NCBI GenBank assembly: GCA_026214975.1
Contig: CM047807.1
Location: forward strand, 65,327,824 to 65,391,823
DNA: 64,000 bases
Reading direction: 5' to 3'
DNA from: Gentiana macrophylla
Taxonomy: Eukaryota > Streptophyta > Magnoliopsida > Gentianales > Gentianaceae
A program made the position numbers and the translations under genes. Within the stretch, counting starts at the first letter, position 1, and each line of letters starts with the position of its first letter. A model generated the notes under the pieces. It worked only from the letters and a program-made list of their open reading frames with translations. It was not told where the DNA came from and did not search any database. Of this stretch, positions 34,488-46,220 are shown in pieces.

Positions 34488-36171
34488 TGTTGGTCCCTTG
34501 GAAAGGCTAACACAAGTTTAGAGGGGGGGTGAATAAACTTGTCCCTAAAACTGGATTTAAAACAAATTAAGGTTCAGTTAAAACTTGTGTGGAGTTAAAC
34601 TGACTAAGATGAGTTCAAGTCAAACTGACTTAATCTTAAAATTAAGTCACCCGGTAGTGGATATAATTCTAGCCTTTTTCTTGATCTTGTTATTCTATGT
34701 GAAAGCTGAGTGTGTTAAACTGAATTCTGAAGAATGTCAGTTTGTGAACTGTGAAATGTATAACAATCAATTATCAAAATGATGAGTAAGTAAATAAGTG
34801 CGTAAAGTAAATAAGGCAAATATTATAGAGGTTCCAGGTGGTGTAATCATGTACGTCCTCTCTTCCCTAGTGGTGCGGAGGAAAATTCCACAAGAACTTC
34901 TTGAGGTGAACTGTTATAAAAAGTCCTAAACAATAGTCCTTGGCTAATCCCTAGCTTCACTATCTAAACAGTTGTAGAACAGGTAGAATTGATGCACTTC
35001 AATTGTTTGGGCACTGGTCCTTGAAGGGTTATGTATGCCTCTTCACCAGCGACCACCACAAACACAGTCTACCCGAGTGCTTGTAATAACTGTCCTTAGC
35101 TAAACCTTCCTGGTTTGCTGCACAGTCTAAATCTTTGATGTAGAATCAAAGTTGGGCTGAGAATCAATAAATTGATTCTTGTTTGTGGTTCTTCAAAGAG
35201 TCTGATTCTGGATAAATTCTGTGTAGCTTGAACACTTGAAGAAATTCTAGATGTGATCTTGTTATAGCTCTGAGATGATAGCAATTTGAAAGACTATTGC
35301 ACAAAAATGCTTGTAAATCTGTTAAATCTTCGTGTTGTTATATTTTTAATCCTTGGTGCAAAGTCCTCTATTTATAGTGTGAGATCCAACGTTCATCTGG
35401 CTTGAATTCGAATTGTATCAACGTCTATCATGTAACGGCTATATTTTCTGACCGTTCTGATGTGTCAGTAACTCATCCAATAAAATCGATTCCTTCTAAG
35501 CGTTCGACTATACTATCAGTTTGTTGGATGGCTGGCATGTAAAACTGAGTTTCCTGATTAGTTTTATACTGAGTTTATCAGTTGTCAGTTTCTTGACTGA
35601 CTTGGAGCATTAACTGAGATTTTTACTCTTCTTCAAATATCAGTACTCCAGTTTACATCTGATTACAATAGACTTAATCAGAGTACACCATAAGCAAATA
35701 TCTTCTAAGAGTTCATTGCCCTTATGAATCTTAGGTCTTCATACAAGATCCATAAAGTCAGTTCAGGTCACCATAAACTTGCCTGAAGTCTAACTTCATA
35801 GTCTCGACTTGTAATCTTCATAATCGAGTTTGAACCCTCGCTTCTTGGTCTTCAATAATCGAGTTTGAACACTCGGTTCTTGATCTTCTAGATAAGCCAA
35901 TCGAGCCTGTGTCCTCAAATGAACTTATTTTCTTCGATTCAATCATCGTGTATTCGAGTCGCTTTTGTCTTAGTGATTTCCGAGCTTTCTAGATGACTTC
36001 GCTTTCGGTTTTACGACACACTAACTATTACAGTGCTTGTCTGATGTAACTTATACAAATATCAGACTCTAGTAAAACCTAAACATTCAGTTCTAGACAT
36101 CTTTTAGCTTTTCACTATAACAGCTAGCTTCAGCACTGAATCAATGAGGTTAATAAATTTTATTTCCAACA
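34488..36171 (-). repeat. CoC shared (left) LTR
   Basis: It is 1684 bases, bounded by TGTTGG (34488) and CCAACA (36171) as read on the plus strand. The segment 35820-36010 has several CTG/CAG to CG changes relative to the right LTR (for example 35822-35841 against 45822-45841). The minus-strand polypurine tract (ATTTCCCCCTTTTTGATG on plus) starts at 36172. Confidence 0.88.
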
Positions 36172-36448
36172 ATTTCCCCCTTTTTGATGATGCCAAAACA
36201 CTTCCTAAAAGAAAAGCTTAAAGATCAACACAATGTAAAGCAATGTAAAACTGGAAACTGGATCTCATTAGAATACGCAAAAACTGGAATAGTTACATTT
36301 TGTTCAAATGAATTTTGACTAAGGACTAAGCCTTTTTCTGTGCTTTTTCTGTGACTGAAATAAACTTCTTCTCTTTGTCGTGTAGACGATAATCATATTC
36401 TAGCTTGGAGCCTTCCTTTGAAAAGGTTTTGTTGTAGTCTACTTGACT

Positions 36449-38710
36449 TCATTCTTTCCATTTCCTCCATAAGATTAACTTTGGTAAAGCTGATTCATTC
36501 ACGTAGTATTTCTCAAATTCTACTACATCAGCTTTCATATGTTCATTTTTGTCTTTAATCTTTAGTTTGTCTTCGATCCTTTTGGTCTTTGTATATTGTG
36601 CCATTTTCTGATTGTAGATTTCATCAGATAGAAAGTAGTTCAAGGATTCTTCAAAAGTCTTGTCCTTGTACTTGGCTTTGAAAGGATTATGATCTTTGAC
36701 AAACTTTAACCATAAATCCTTTGTAAGATTAGTTCTCCGATCTCCAGGTTGACTATATTTTGCAATGAGCTACTCGTCAATTAATTCTTTCTTTAAGAAT
36801 TTTCCAACTCATCTTCAAGTTGCTTCTTTTCATTGAGTAACTTCAGCTTTCCCCTTTTTGGCATCATATAACTGATCTACCAGAGCATGGTTTGCTTTTT
36901 GATCGGCTGAGATTTGTTACTGAGAAGTAAGTACTTCTTTGAGCTAAGTTTCTAACTCGTAGATGTGCTGATTCATATACCAGTGAGCTTGTGCAAGTGT
37001 TTCCCTGTCTACTGCGGTTGAGTCCTCAAGTTTTTGTTTAAGTAACAAAATTTCTGAAGCAGAACTTGATCTTGACTTATGAATCATCTCTAGTCTTGCA
37101 TGAACTGAGACATCTGTTCTATTTCTATAATACAGATATACAGAGATGTTTGATAAAAGGCCATTTTGTATATCCCTTTGACTGAGCACGATTTTCAAGT
37201 TCTCATGAACTTTGGCCAATTCATCCTTAGTTAGGATATTGGAAGGATCATATGTAGCTTCTGTTTGATCCTTAAACTGAGTGATATCGTCAATGATTAT
37301 AAGTTGTTTATTATCAATTCCATCAGCTGCTTGCTGATTGTCAGTTGTCTGATTTCCAACTGGCAAATCTTCTTTCTGAGTTACAGTTTGCATTGCCTGA
37401 GGTTGGATATCTGTTTGCAAATATATAGTCACATCAGCTTCTTTTCTTGAAACATCATGGTCATCATCATCATTTGAAATAACTTTGGGGGTGGATGATG
37501 TGCCTGATTCTCTTCCTTTAGCTAGTTCAGTGAATCGTTTGAAGCAATTTTCAAGAAATTCTGATATAGGAAATAGAGTGTAGAGGTCTCTGATTTCCAA
37601 TTTCTCCAAGATTAGTTTCTCTTCAGTCTGTAGACTGACATCACGAGAATCTTCTGGTTCAAGCTTCATTTTCATAAGCTTGATGATTCTATCAGCTTTA
37701 AAAACTGAGACTGGTTGCTTATCTGGTTGGTCTTGTAACTAAGAAGTATGGTCAGCAACAATATTTTCCTTGGAAACTTCAGTTGCCAGTTGTTGTTGTT
37801 CCCCCTCAGTTGGTGCTTTCTCACTTGAGGTTCCTGGGTATAAACATTTTACAACTGATCTTCCTTTTTCTGAGTCCGCTTTCCGCTTGATGCCTTTGTG
37901 TTCAACTTCCTGCTGAGACATAGTTTTCTGTCCAGCTTTAGGTTGGGAAGTTGTTCTTGTCACAGCTGTTATTTCCTCTGCAGTTTGTCTTTCTTTCTTC
38001 CCTGCCTTGAGTGTCTCCAGATAAAGTTGAATGATTCCGCTGAGTGTCTTCTTTAGTCGGAATCTGCCAGCAGTTGCTTGACCTTCAGCTTGAGCTCTTC
38101 GTACACTTTCTAATTCAGCTAAGTGTTGCTTCTTTATCTGATTGACTACATATCCAGCCCAATTGAATTGTAATTCATCCCAAATTATGTTCATTAGATA
38201 AATTTTTTCTTCGGATAGTGTACTGATTCCTTTGGATTTTCCAATGACATGTTTGCTGAGCCATCTGCTGAGATGTGCAAATTCTGGCTTGAGTTTGACA
38301 ACATGAATATCAACTTCTACTGGTTCCTTAGAAAAAGTAAGTTGATTAAGAAAAGAGTCTCTTTTTAATGGTAGAGTAGTCAAATCTATTGATGTCACAG
38401 ATGAATTTGTGAAACCAAATAGTGACTTCATGACTCGTTCATTGATAATAATACGATCACCTCGAACTGTAGTGATTAGGGAGTCTCGTACCAGACGCAT
38501 ATTCTCCCAGAATTGCAAAATCCATTCCACATCACTTTCTTCGTTAAACTTAACTTCCAGAAGGTTCCCCAAACCTGGTTGTTTCTGGATTTTATCACAG
38601 ATCCAACTTACTAACGGAGTGTTTTTGCACATTGCTTCATAAATATCGAATGAAAATTCATCTAAATCTGTGATCAAGCTTTCTTCTTGTGATTTCTTTG
38701 AGGTGGCCAT
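36449..38710 (-). pseudogene. CoC third ORF, function unknown
   Basis: ATG at 38710 (MATSKKSQEESLITDLDE). The first frame, 38710-37739, is open for 323 codons and is the best copy of this N-terminal domain: LVSWICDKIQKQPGLGNLLEVKF, WENMRLVRDSLITTVRGDR, INERVMKSLFGF, LSRWLSKHVIGKSKGIS and NIIWDELQFNWAGYVVNQI. A basic segment with EEITAVTRTTSQPK follows. After a stop at 37739 it continues at 37675-36944 (acidic and glutamine-rich), then a degraded coiled-coil part (36900-36650) and a tail at 36643-36449. A TATA-like TATTTATTCA (38831-38840, minus) lies upstream. Same family as the other three ORF3 copies. Confidence 0.72.
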
Positions 38711-39030
38711 ATCTGGGTGTGAACACAAAAATTTATTTTTGAGATGAAAAGATTTTGAAACGTCTGATTTTGTTTTTAGGAAAGAGACTGATAATTTGAA
38801 ATTTTGATTGAAAAGAGTGTGAACGAAGGTTGAATAAATAGGTAGGATGTACTGGTGGTTGTTTAGTACAACCTTTCAAATTCCATGATGATATAACTGC
38901 TGTTGATTTTATCATATCAATCTTTGATTGAAGTTGACTGGAGTAGAAACTGATGCTGAGGTCAGTTTTAGAGTGAACTATCAGTTCTGTCAAATTTTCT
39001 GTTTCAGTTAATCAGTTTGAGATTGTTGAT

Positions 39031-39089
39031 GTCAATGACTAGTCTGTTAAGTGAGTGCACCCAACATAACAAAGATTAATCCCCTTGAC
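39031..39089 (-). other. Pol-ORF3 hairpin (CoC)
   Basis: Read on the minus strand it has outer stem GTCAA/TTGAC, inner stem TGTTA/TAACA and the apical GGGTG-CACT-CACTT. It lies 20 bases after the end of RNase H, as in CoA. Confidence 0.65.
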
Positions 39090-39109
39090 GAATCTCTGGC
39101 TTAACTGAT

Positions 39110-40585
39110 TTAACTGACTTTGATTATCCCTAATTCAGTTCTTAGTTTGGCAAATCTTTCTTTGTCCAATGGCTTTGTAAAGATATCGACCAACTGATCT
39201 TCAGTAGGTACATAAAGAACTGTTATATCCTTTTTCTCCGTATGATCTCTTATAAAGTGGTGACGCACATCAATGTGCTTTGTCCTTGAGTGTAAAACTG
39301 GATTGTCAGAAATTGCAATTGTTCTTGTGTAATCACACATTATGGGAATTGTTCCTTCTTCTATCCCATAATCTCTTAATTGCTGTCTAATCCATAATAC
39401 TTGAGCACAACAACTTCCAGCTGCTATATACTCTGCTTCAGCTGTTGAAGTTGAGATAGAATTTTGCTTTTTGCTAAACCATGACACAAGTCAATTTCCT
39501 AATGACTGACATGTGCCTGAGGTGCTCTTTCTGTCCACTTTGCATCCTACTTAATCTGAGTCTGAATAAGATATCAATTTGAATTCTCCTTCTTTTGAAT
39601 ACCAAATTCCAACTCCATCTGTATCCTTTAGATACTTCATTGTTCTTTTTACAACTGTGAGATAACTTTCCTTTGGTTTTGACTAAAATCTTGAACATAC
39701 ACCGACAGTAAAAGATATATCTAGCCTACTTGTTGTATGATAGAGTAAGCTTCCAATCATTCTTCTGTAAAGAGTTTGATCAACATCTTTGCCTTCTTTG
39801 TCTTCATCTAGCCTGATGTTGGTCCCCATTGGTGTAGAAATTCCAGTTAATTTTTCCATACCAAACTTTTTGATAAGTTCTCTTGTGTACTTGGTTTGGT
39901 GAATGAAATTTCCATCATCTAATTGTTTAACTTGTAATCCGAGAAAATAAATCAATTCTCCCATCATACTCATCTGAAATTTTCTTTTCATTAAACTTGC
40001 AAATTTCTCACATAACTTTTCATTTTCTGATCCAAAAATAATATCATCAACATAGATCTGAACAAGTAGAGTGCTCTTTCCATTTTTCATCCTTAATAAT
40101 GTTTTGTCGATTGTTCCTTTGATAAATCAATTATCCACTACAAACTGAGATAGAGTTTCATACCAAGCTTTTGGAGCTTGTTTAAGTCCATAAAGAGGTT
40201 TCCTTAGTTTGAAAACTATATCAGCTTGATCTTTGATCTCGAATCCAGGTTGTTGTTGAACATACACTTCTTCTTCAAGAATTCCATTCAAAATTGCGCT
40301 TTTAACGTCCATCTGATATACTTTGAACTTTTTGTGAGCTGCGAATGCGAGAAATAGCCTGATTGCTTCCAATCTTGCAACTGGTGTATAAGTTTCATCA
40401 AAGTCTATGCCTTCTGCTTGAGAATATCCTTTAGCTACAAGTCCAGCTTTGTTTCTGATGATATTCCCATCTTCATCTAGTTTGTTTTTGAAAACCCATT
40501 TGGTTCCAATGATATTCACATGATCTGGTCTTTCAACTAATTCCAATACTTGATTTCTTTCGAATTCATTAAGTTCTTCTTGCAT
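39110..40585 (-). pseudogene. CoC reverse transcriptase and RNase H
   Basis: Starting at 40585 ([20 protein letters not shown]), it has [53 protein letters not shown], a stop at 40127-40129, then KNGKSTLLVQIYVDDIIFGSE with the catalytic YVDD intact (about 40045-40056), FLGLQVKQL, GSLLYHTTSRLD, a stop near 39683, the start of RNase H with stops near 39551 and 39497, and STSTAEAEYIAAGSCCAQV to FTKPLDKERFAKLRTELGI ending at 39110. Reading stays essentially in register apart from single nonsense codons, so it is younger or less damaged than CoA. Confidence 0.88.
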
Positions 40586-40651
40586 AGCTAGTATCTAGTC
40601 TGGATCCTTCAAAGCTTCTTCGATTTTCTTAGGTTCAGATTGAGATAGAAA

Positions 40652-42265
40652 TCATGCAATCATTGCATCTAGTTGATGTCTTGTTCGAACACCAGTTTGA
40701 GTATCACCAATAACTTGTTCTTCAGGGTGATCTCTCATCCATTGATGAACTGGTGCTTGTATCAAAGGATGTGTATTTTGTTCGACTGGTTCTACAAGAA
40801 CTGGTTCTTGTATTTCTTCAACTGAATTAGAGTCATGTTGTTCAAGTGTGAGTTGTTGGGTAGTTGGAAACTGAGACTGGTCTTGATCTGAAATTTGAAG
40901 TCTTCCAATATCAATAGAAACTGATTCTGGCATTACGGGTAACTGAGACTGTGAAACTGGTTCTGGTCTGTCTTCTGTTGTTTCTGCAGGAAAGTTTGGT
41001 TCATCAAACACCACATGAATTGATTCCTCATGTTTAAGTGTCATTTTATTTAGTACTCTAAAGGCTTTGCTGACACTTGAGTATCCTAGAAAGATGCCTT
41101 CATCAACTTTGGGCTGAAAAACTTGAAGTTGATATATCCCATTATTGTGTATAAAACATTTGCTTCCAAAAGCATGAAAGTATGAAACAATTGGTTTTCT
41201 TCCATTCCAAATTTCATAATGGGTCTTCTCATGCCTTTTATTCATGAGAGCTCTGTTCTATGTATAGCAAACTGTGTTAACTACCTCTGCCCAATATCTT
41301 TCAGGTAGTTTTGATTCACAGATTAATGTCCTTCCTGCTTCTTTGAGTGTTCTGTTTTCCCTTTCAGCTACACCATTTTGCCGAGGTGTTCCTGTGGCCG
41401 CAAGTTGGTGTAAAACACCATTTTCTTCACAATATTCAATAATCACAGTGTTGAGGAATTCAGTTCCTTTGTCTGATCTTATCTTCACAACTGATACTCA
41501 TTTCTGATTCTGAAGTCTCTTAAGTAATTCTGTAAGTCTTTGATTGGTTTCACTCTTCTTGGTTAAGAAGATAACCCAAGTATATCTTGAAAAATCATCT
41601 ACCACCACCAATGTATATTTCTTGCCACTGATACTAATTGGTTAAATAGGTCCAAATAAATCCATATGTAGTAGTTCAAGAACTCTGTTTGTTGAATGCT
41701 GAGATTTGGTCTTGAAACTTGCTTTTGTTTGTTTTCCTTGTTGACAAGCATCATATAAGCTGTCCTTCTTATAAGAGATTTATGGTAGTCCATTGACTAG
41801 CTGTTTCTTGACAATTGTGATGATGTCATCAATGTTTAGATGACTCAGTTTCTTGTGCCATAACCAACTGATTTCTTATTTGGTATGCACAAGCAAACAG
41901 GTTTCAGCAACAGCTGTTGTCCAATCTACTACATACATATTCTCTTTTCTTCTTCCGGCTAAAACAACTTGAAATGTTGTTTCACTGACGACAATGCAGA
42001 AGTCTTTATCAAAAGTAACTTTGAATCACATATCACAAAATTGACAGGTGCTGAGTAGATTGTAATGTAATCCTTCTACATAAGATTCATTCTTGAATGT
42101 AAGTCCATTCCTGATTAGGGTACCATACCCTTTGGTGTATCCCGGTTTGTCCTGACTTCCAAAATTAACTTTTGGTCCATCTTTTGCAATAAAATTACTG
42201 AGACAGTCCTTGCTCTTCGTCACATTCCTTGAGCAACCACTGTCAAAGTACCATACATCCTGCAA
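40652..42265 (-). pseudogene. CoC protease and integrase
   Basis: Protease is at 42265-42026 with WYFDSGCSRNVT and HYNLLSTCQFCDM. The zinc-binding part of integrase lies at about 41950-41700, with frame damage. The core includes the segment at 41488 (KIRSDKGTEFLN, second aspartate; RQNGVAERENRTLKEAG, catalytic glutamate intact). It is followed by RYWAEVVNTVCYT, a CAG-to-TAG type stop, NRALMNKRHEKT, FGSKCFIHNN and DEGIFLGYSS. A long linker rich in glutamine and glutamate ends at 40652. It corresponds domain by domain to CoA 19504-20805. Confidence 0.86.
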
Positions 42266-42630
42266 TAAAAGTTAAAATTTAGGTACCCAACTTTGTTTGA
42301 GTCCATGGGGGTCAGTTGTCAGTACAACTCTGGGAATATATCCTTTAGGTATTCTTCAGATATTGTTGCACTCGTTTTCATATATGTAAGCCACGCTCCT
42401 TTAATATCTATGTTTGGACTGTGTCTTATTTATTTGATCTCTCAGATATTTTGACTGAAACTTATTTCCATGATGCTTTCTATTATTGAAGCTTGAAAAA
42501 TAACCATCATTCCTTCATCTCGAGGTCCAGGTGACCTTGGTACTTTTTTGAGAACCGAGATTAGCTCTGCGAGTTTTGGACCAAACTTGTGATAAGTTTT
42601 CTGTGCGGAATGTTTGTTATTATCGCTTTG

Positions 42631-44410
42631 TTAATAGATGCGCGAAAAATTCCAATCATCATCGATTGGGTTATAATCTTCCTTTCCCCACGAATGTGTG
42701 AATCTTTGAATGATTGACATTCTTGGATTTACCTTGATTGTAATTTTTCTGGTTCTTGACTTGATTGGTTTTTGTGGATCTGGCAGTTGATTTGCCATTT
42801 CAGTTTCCTTTAGATATAGCTGATCTACCATTTGATTTACCTTTGTTGGTAGACTCAGTTGTCTTTCTAGAAAACTGATTTATCTTATGTAATACTGGCC
42901 TTACTGGTTTAGCAATTTTCTCAGTTTGTGGAAGTTGCTCAGCTACAAACTTAATACCAGTTCTGATATTAGGTTCAGCAGCTTTGCTAGTTCTATCCTT
43001 AGAAGATTGATGTGTATCAAATCCTAATCCTATTTTCTCTCCATACAGCTTTCCTGATTTGAATCCGGTAACTGAACTTGATTGAGCAAATGATTCGATT
43101 CTTTCTTCGATGCAAGATGGGCGATCTTTGAATCTTTTCTTTATCAGTTTTAGTCAGTTTCCACATTTTTAGTTCAGACTTCAATCTTTCAACTTCAAGA
43201 ATTAGATACTCTTTCTCATTTTTAATCGATTCATAACCAGCTTGATTAGTTAACAGCTGATTCATCAATTCGTCAAGTGTTTCTTCTAGTTCTAGATTTT
43301 TTGAACTGGAGTCAGCAGTCGAAGAACATGCATTTTGCATGGAAATTTTAGCTGGAGTGTACATAGAATTGGATTCACATACCTCATTTGTATCTTCCAT
43401 GTGTGCCTCTAAAGTTGTGTCATCTGATAGTCTTTCAGTACCAGCTTCATAGTCTGACTCATCTCCAGCAAAGAGTGCTCTCCTTCCAACTCCTCTTGGC
43501 GGAGTCTTCTTGGTCCGTTCTAGGCATTCAGCTTTGTAATGTCCTGGCTTCTTACAGTTGAAGCAAAGATACTCATCATCTTTTATTTTCTCAGGAGTCT
43601 TCTTAATGAACTTCTGGGTTACAGGATGACCATTCTTCATCCTTCTGATTCTGCTCATCATAAGGGCCATTTGTTCCTCCATTTCATCCAACTGTTGAAG
43701 AATATTTGTGGATGTTTCTTGAATCATTTGATGCTGCTGTAAGTGCTGTGGTTTTTGGTTCTTCCAGAGCTTTGATTATTACAGCTGTACTTGTAAAATC
43801 TTTACTAAATTCATAGGCTTTCAAATCTGAGAAGATTTTGAATGAGTCTTCGATGTCAAGTCTTCTAGATTCTTTCATAGCAGTGACTTTCATCTTCCAG
43901 CACATTGGTAATGCCTTCAAGATTCTTGTATTGATAACTTTCTTTGTGTATTGAATCTTGAGTAGATCTAATTCTTTGTTCAATGGTCTCTCTAGATTTC
44001 ATCTTGAAATTCTCAAACTTTTGTTTTGCAACTAAGATCTTGTTCTCCTTGATTGAGTCAGTTCCTTCATAAACTAACTAAAGTTTTTCCCATATTTCTT
44101 TAGCAGTTGGGCATTCTTTCACCTTTAAGTACATGTTGCTGTCAAGAGTTCTGAGGATAAAGTCCATAGCAACATTGTTGAGATTGTTTCTCTTGCGATC
44201 ATCACTAGTCCATTCGGCTTTGGGCTTTGGAACTCGTACTTGTCTATCACCATCAGTTTTCATGTGAGTGATCTGAATTGGTCCATCAGTGAGTACGTCC
44301 ATCATTTTGTCATGAGTAGCCGCCAGAAAAGCCTGTATTCGTTGTTTATATTCATCAAATCTGTCCATGTTGCACATAAGCATATGACTTGCATACTGAT
44401 TGTTATCCAT
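42631..44410 (-). pseudogene. CoC gag
   Basis: ATG 44410 (MDNNQYASHMLMCNMDRFDEYKQR). The UBN2-like domain ends at a stop after KEIWEKL (44078; Q codon to TAG). It continues at 43983-43684 and 43727-43017, with an intact CCHC zinc knuckle CFNCKKPGHYKAEC (about 43567-43526), an acidic part and a coiled coil (LEETLDELMNQL...VERLKSELK). The basic C-terminal tail (to about 42631) ends shortly before protease. A frame change near 43090-43140 coincides with CG-rich word changes. Confidence 0.85.
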
Positions 44411-44525
44411 GGTGAGTGAGTGAAAACTGATTGTGTAATAACTGGAAACTGAGCTTTCTTATGAGAACAACTAGAGGAGATTAGAGCAAATGAGCTTTTT
44501 AACAATGGCTTGTTAAAGAAACACT

Positions 44526-44537
44526 GCTCTGATACCA
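44526..44537 (-). other. Primer binding site of CoC (tRNA-iMet)
   Basis: GCTCTGATACCA on the plus strand is TGGTATCAGAGC on the minus strand, two bases from the LTR. The second copy at 34474-34485 has one change (GCTCCGATACCA). Confidence 0.88.
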
Positions 44538-44539
44538 AT

Positions 44540-46220
44540 TGTTGGTCCCTTGGAAAGGCTAACAAAAGTTTAGAGGGGGGTGAATAAACTTGTCCCTAAA
44601 ACTGGATTTAAAGCAAATTAAGGTTCAGTTAAAACTTGTGTGGAGTTAAGCTGTCTAAGCTGAGTTCAAGTCAAACTGACTTAAGTTTAAAACTAAGTCA
44701 ACCGGCAGTGGATATAATTCTAGCCTTTTTCTTGATCTTGTCATTCTATGTGAAAGCTGAGTGTGTTAAACTGAATTCTAAAGAATGTCAGTTTGTGAAC
44801 TGTGACATGTATAAAAATCAATTATCAAAATGCTATTGATAAATGCTGAGTAAGTAATAAAGTGCGTAAAGTAAATAAGGCAAATATTATAGAGGTTCCA
44901 GGTAGTGTAATCATGTACGTCCGATCTTCCCCTGTGGTGTAGAGGAAAATTCCACTAGAACTTCTTGAGGTGAACTGTAACAAAAAGTCCTAAACAATAG
45001 TCTTTGGATACTCCCTAGTTTCACTATCTAAATAGTTGTAGAACAAGTAGAATTGTTGCTCTTCAATTGCTTGAACACTGGTCCTTGAAGGGTTACGTAT
45101 GCCTCTTCACCAGCGACCACCACAAACACAGTCTACCCGACTGCTTGTAATAACTGTCCTTCGCAGTCTAAACCTTTGATGTTGAACCAAATTTGTGCTG
45201 AGAATTAATAAATTGATTCTTGTTTGTGGTTCTTCAAAGAGTCTGATTCTGGATAAATTCTGTATAGCTTGAACACTTGAAGAAATTCTAGATGTGATCT
45301 TGTTATAGCACTAAGATGATAGCAATTCGAAGGACTAATGCACAAAAATTCTTGGTGCAAAGTCATCTATTTATAGTGTGAGATCCAACATTCATCTGGC
45401 TTGAATTCGAATTGTATCAATGTCTATCTTGTAACGGACATATTTTCTGACCGTTCTAATGTGTTAGTAACTCATCCAAAAAAAATCGCTTCCTTTTAAA
45501 CATTCGACGGTACTATCAGTTTGTTTGATGGCTGACATGTAAAACTGAGTTTCGTGATCAGTTTTATACTGAGTTTATCAGTTGTCATTTTCTTGACTGA
45601 CTTGGAGCTTTAACTGAGATTTTTACTCTTCTTCAAATATCAGTACTCTAGTTTACATCTGATTATAATAGACTTAATCAGAGTACACCATAACCAAATA
45701 TCTTCTAAGAGTTCATTGTCCTTATGAATCTTAGGTCATCATACAAGATCCTTAACGTCAGTTCAGGTCACCAAAAACTTGCCTGAAGTCTAACTTCATA
45801 GTCTCGACTTGTAATCTTCATAACTGAGTTTGAACCCTCAGTTCTTCGGTCTTCAATAACTTAGTTTGAACCCTCAGTTCTTCAGTCTTCTAGATAAGCC
45901 AACTGAGTCTGTGTCCCTCAGTGAACTTATTTTCTTCAGTTCAATACTGGTATACTTCTGAGTCAGTTTGTTTGTCTTAGTGATTTCCAGTTTTCTAGAT
46001 GACTTCCAGTTTTCAGTTTTACGACACACTAACTATTACAGTGCTTGTCTGATGTAACTTATACAAATATCAGACTCTAGTAAAACCAAAACATTCAGTT
46101 CTAGACATCTTTTAGCTTTTCACTATAACAGCTAGCTTCAGCACTTCATCAATGAGGTTAATATAATACTTTGAATAAATATGATGAATTATAATCAAAA
46201 CATAAATTTTATTTCCAACA
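44540..46220 (-). repeat. CoC right (5') LTR
   Basis: It is 1681 bases, bounded by TGTTGG at 44540 and CCAACA at 46220. The minus-strand TATA motif (CTATTTATAG, about 45367-45376 plus strand) is present. It retains the ACTGAG/CTCAGT words that are altered in the left LTR. Confidence 0.9.

Larger units (their letters stand above)
34103..46220 (-). mobile_element. CoC: inverted SIRE-like copia element with an extra gag-PBS-LTR junction
   Basis: On the minus strand the order from high to low coordinates is LTR (44540-46220), PBS, gag, PR, IN, RT, RNase H, hairpin, ORF3, polypurine tract, LTR (34488-36171), then a second PBS and a second gag start (34103-34473). The left LTR is therefore both the 3' LTR of the full interior and the 5' LTR of a second, truncated copy. 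This is the layout left by recombination between LTRs of tandem copies. It has the best preserved pol in the window: the main defects are single stops. The base after 46220 is GTTCT; no matching TSD is present at 34103. Confidence 0.85.
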
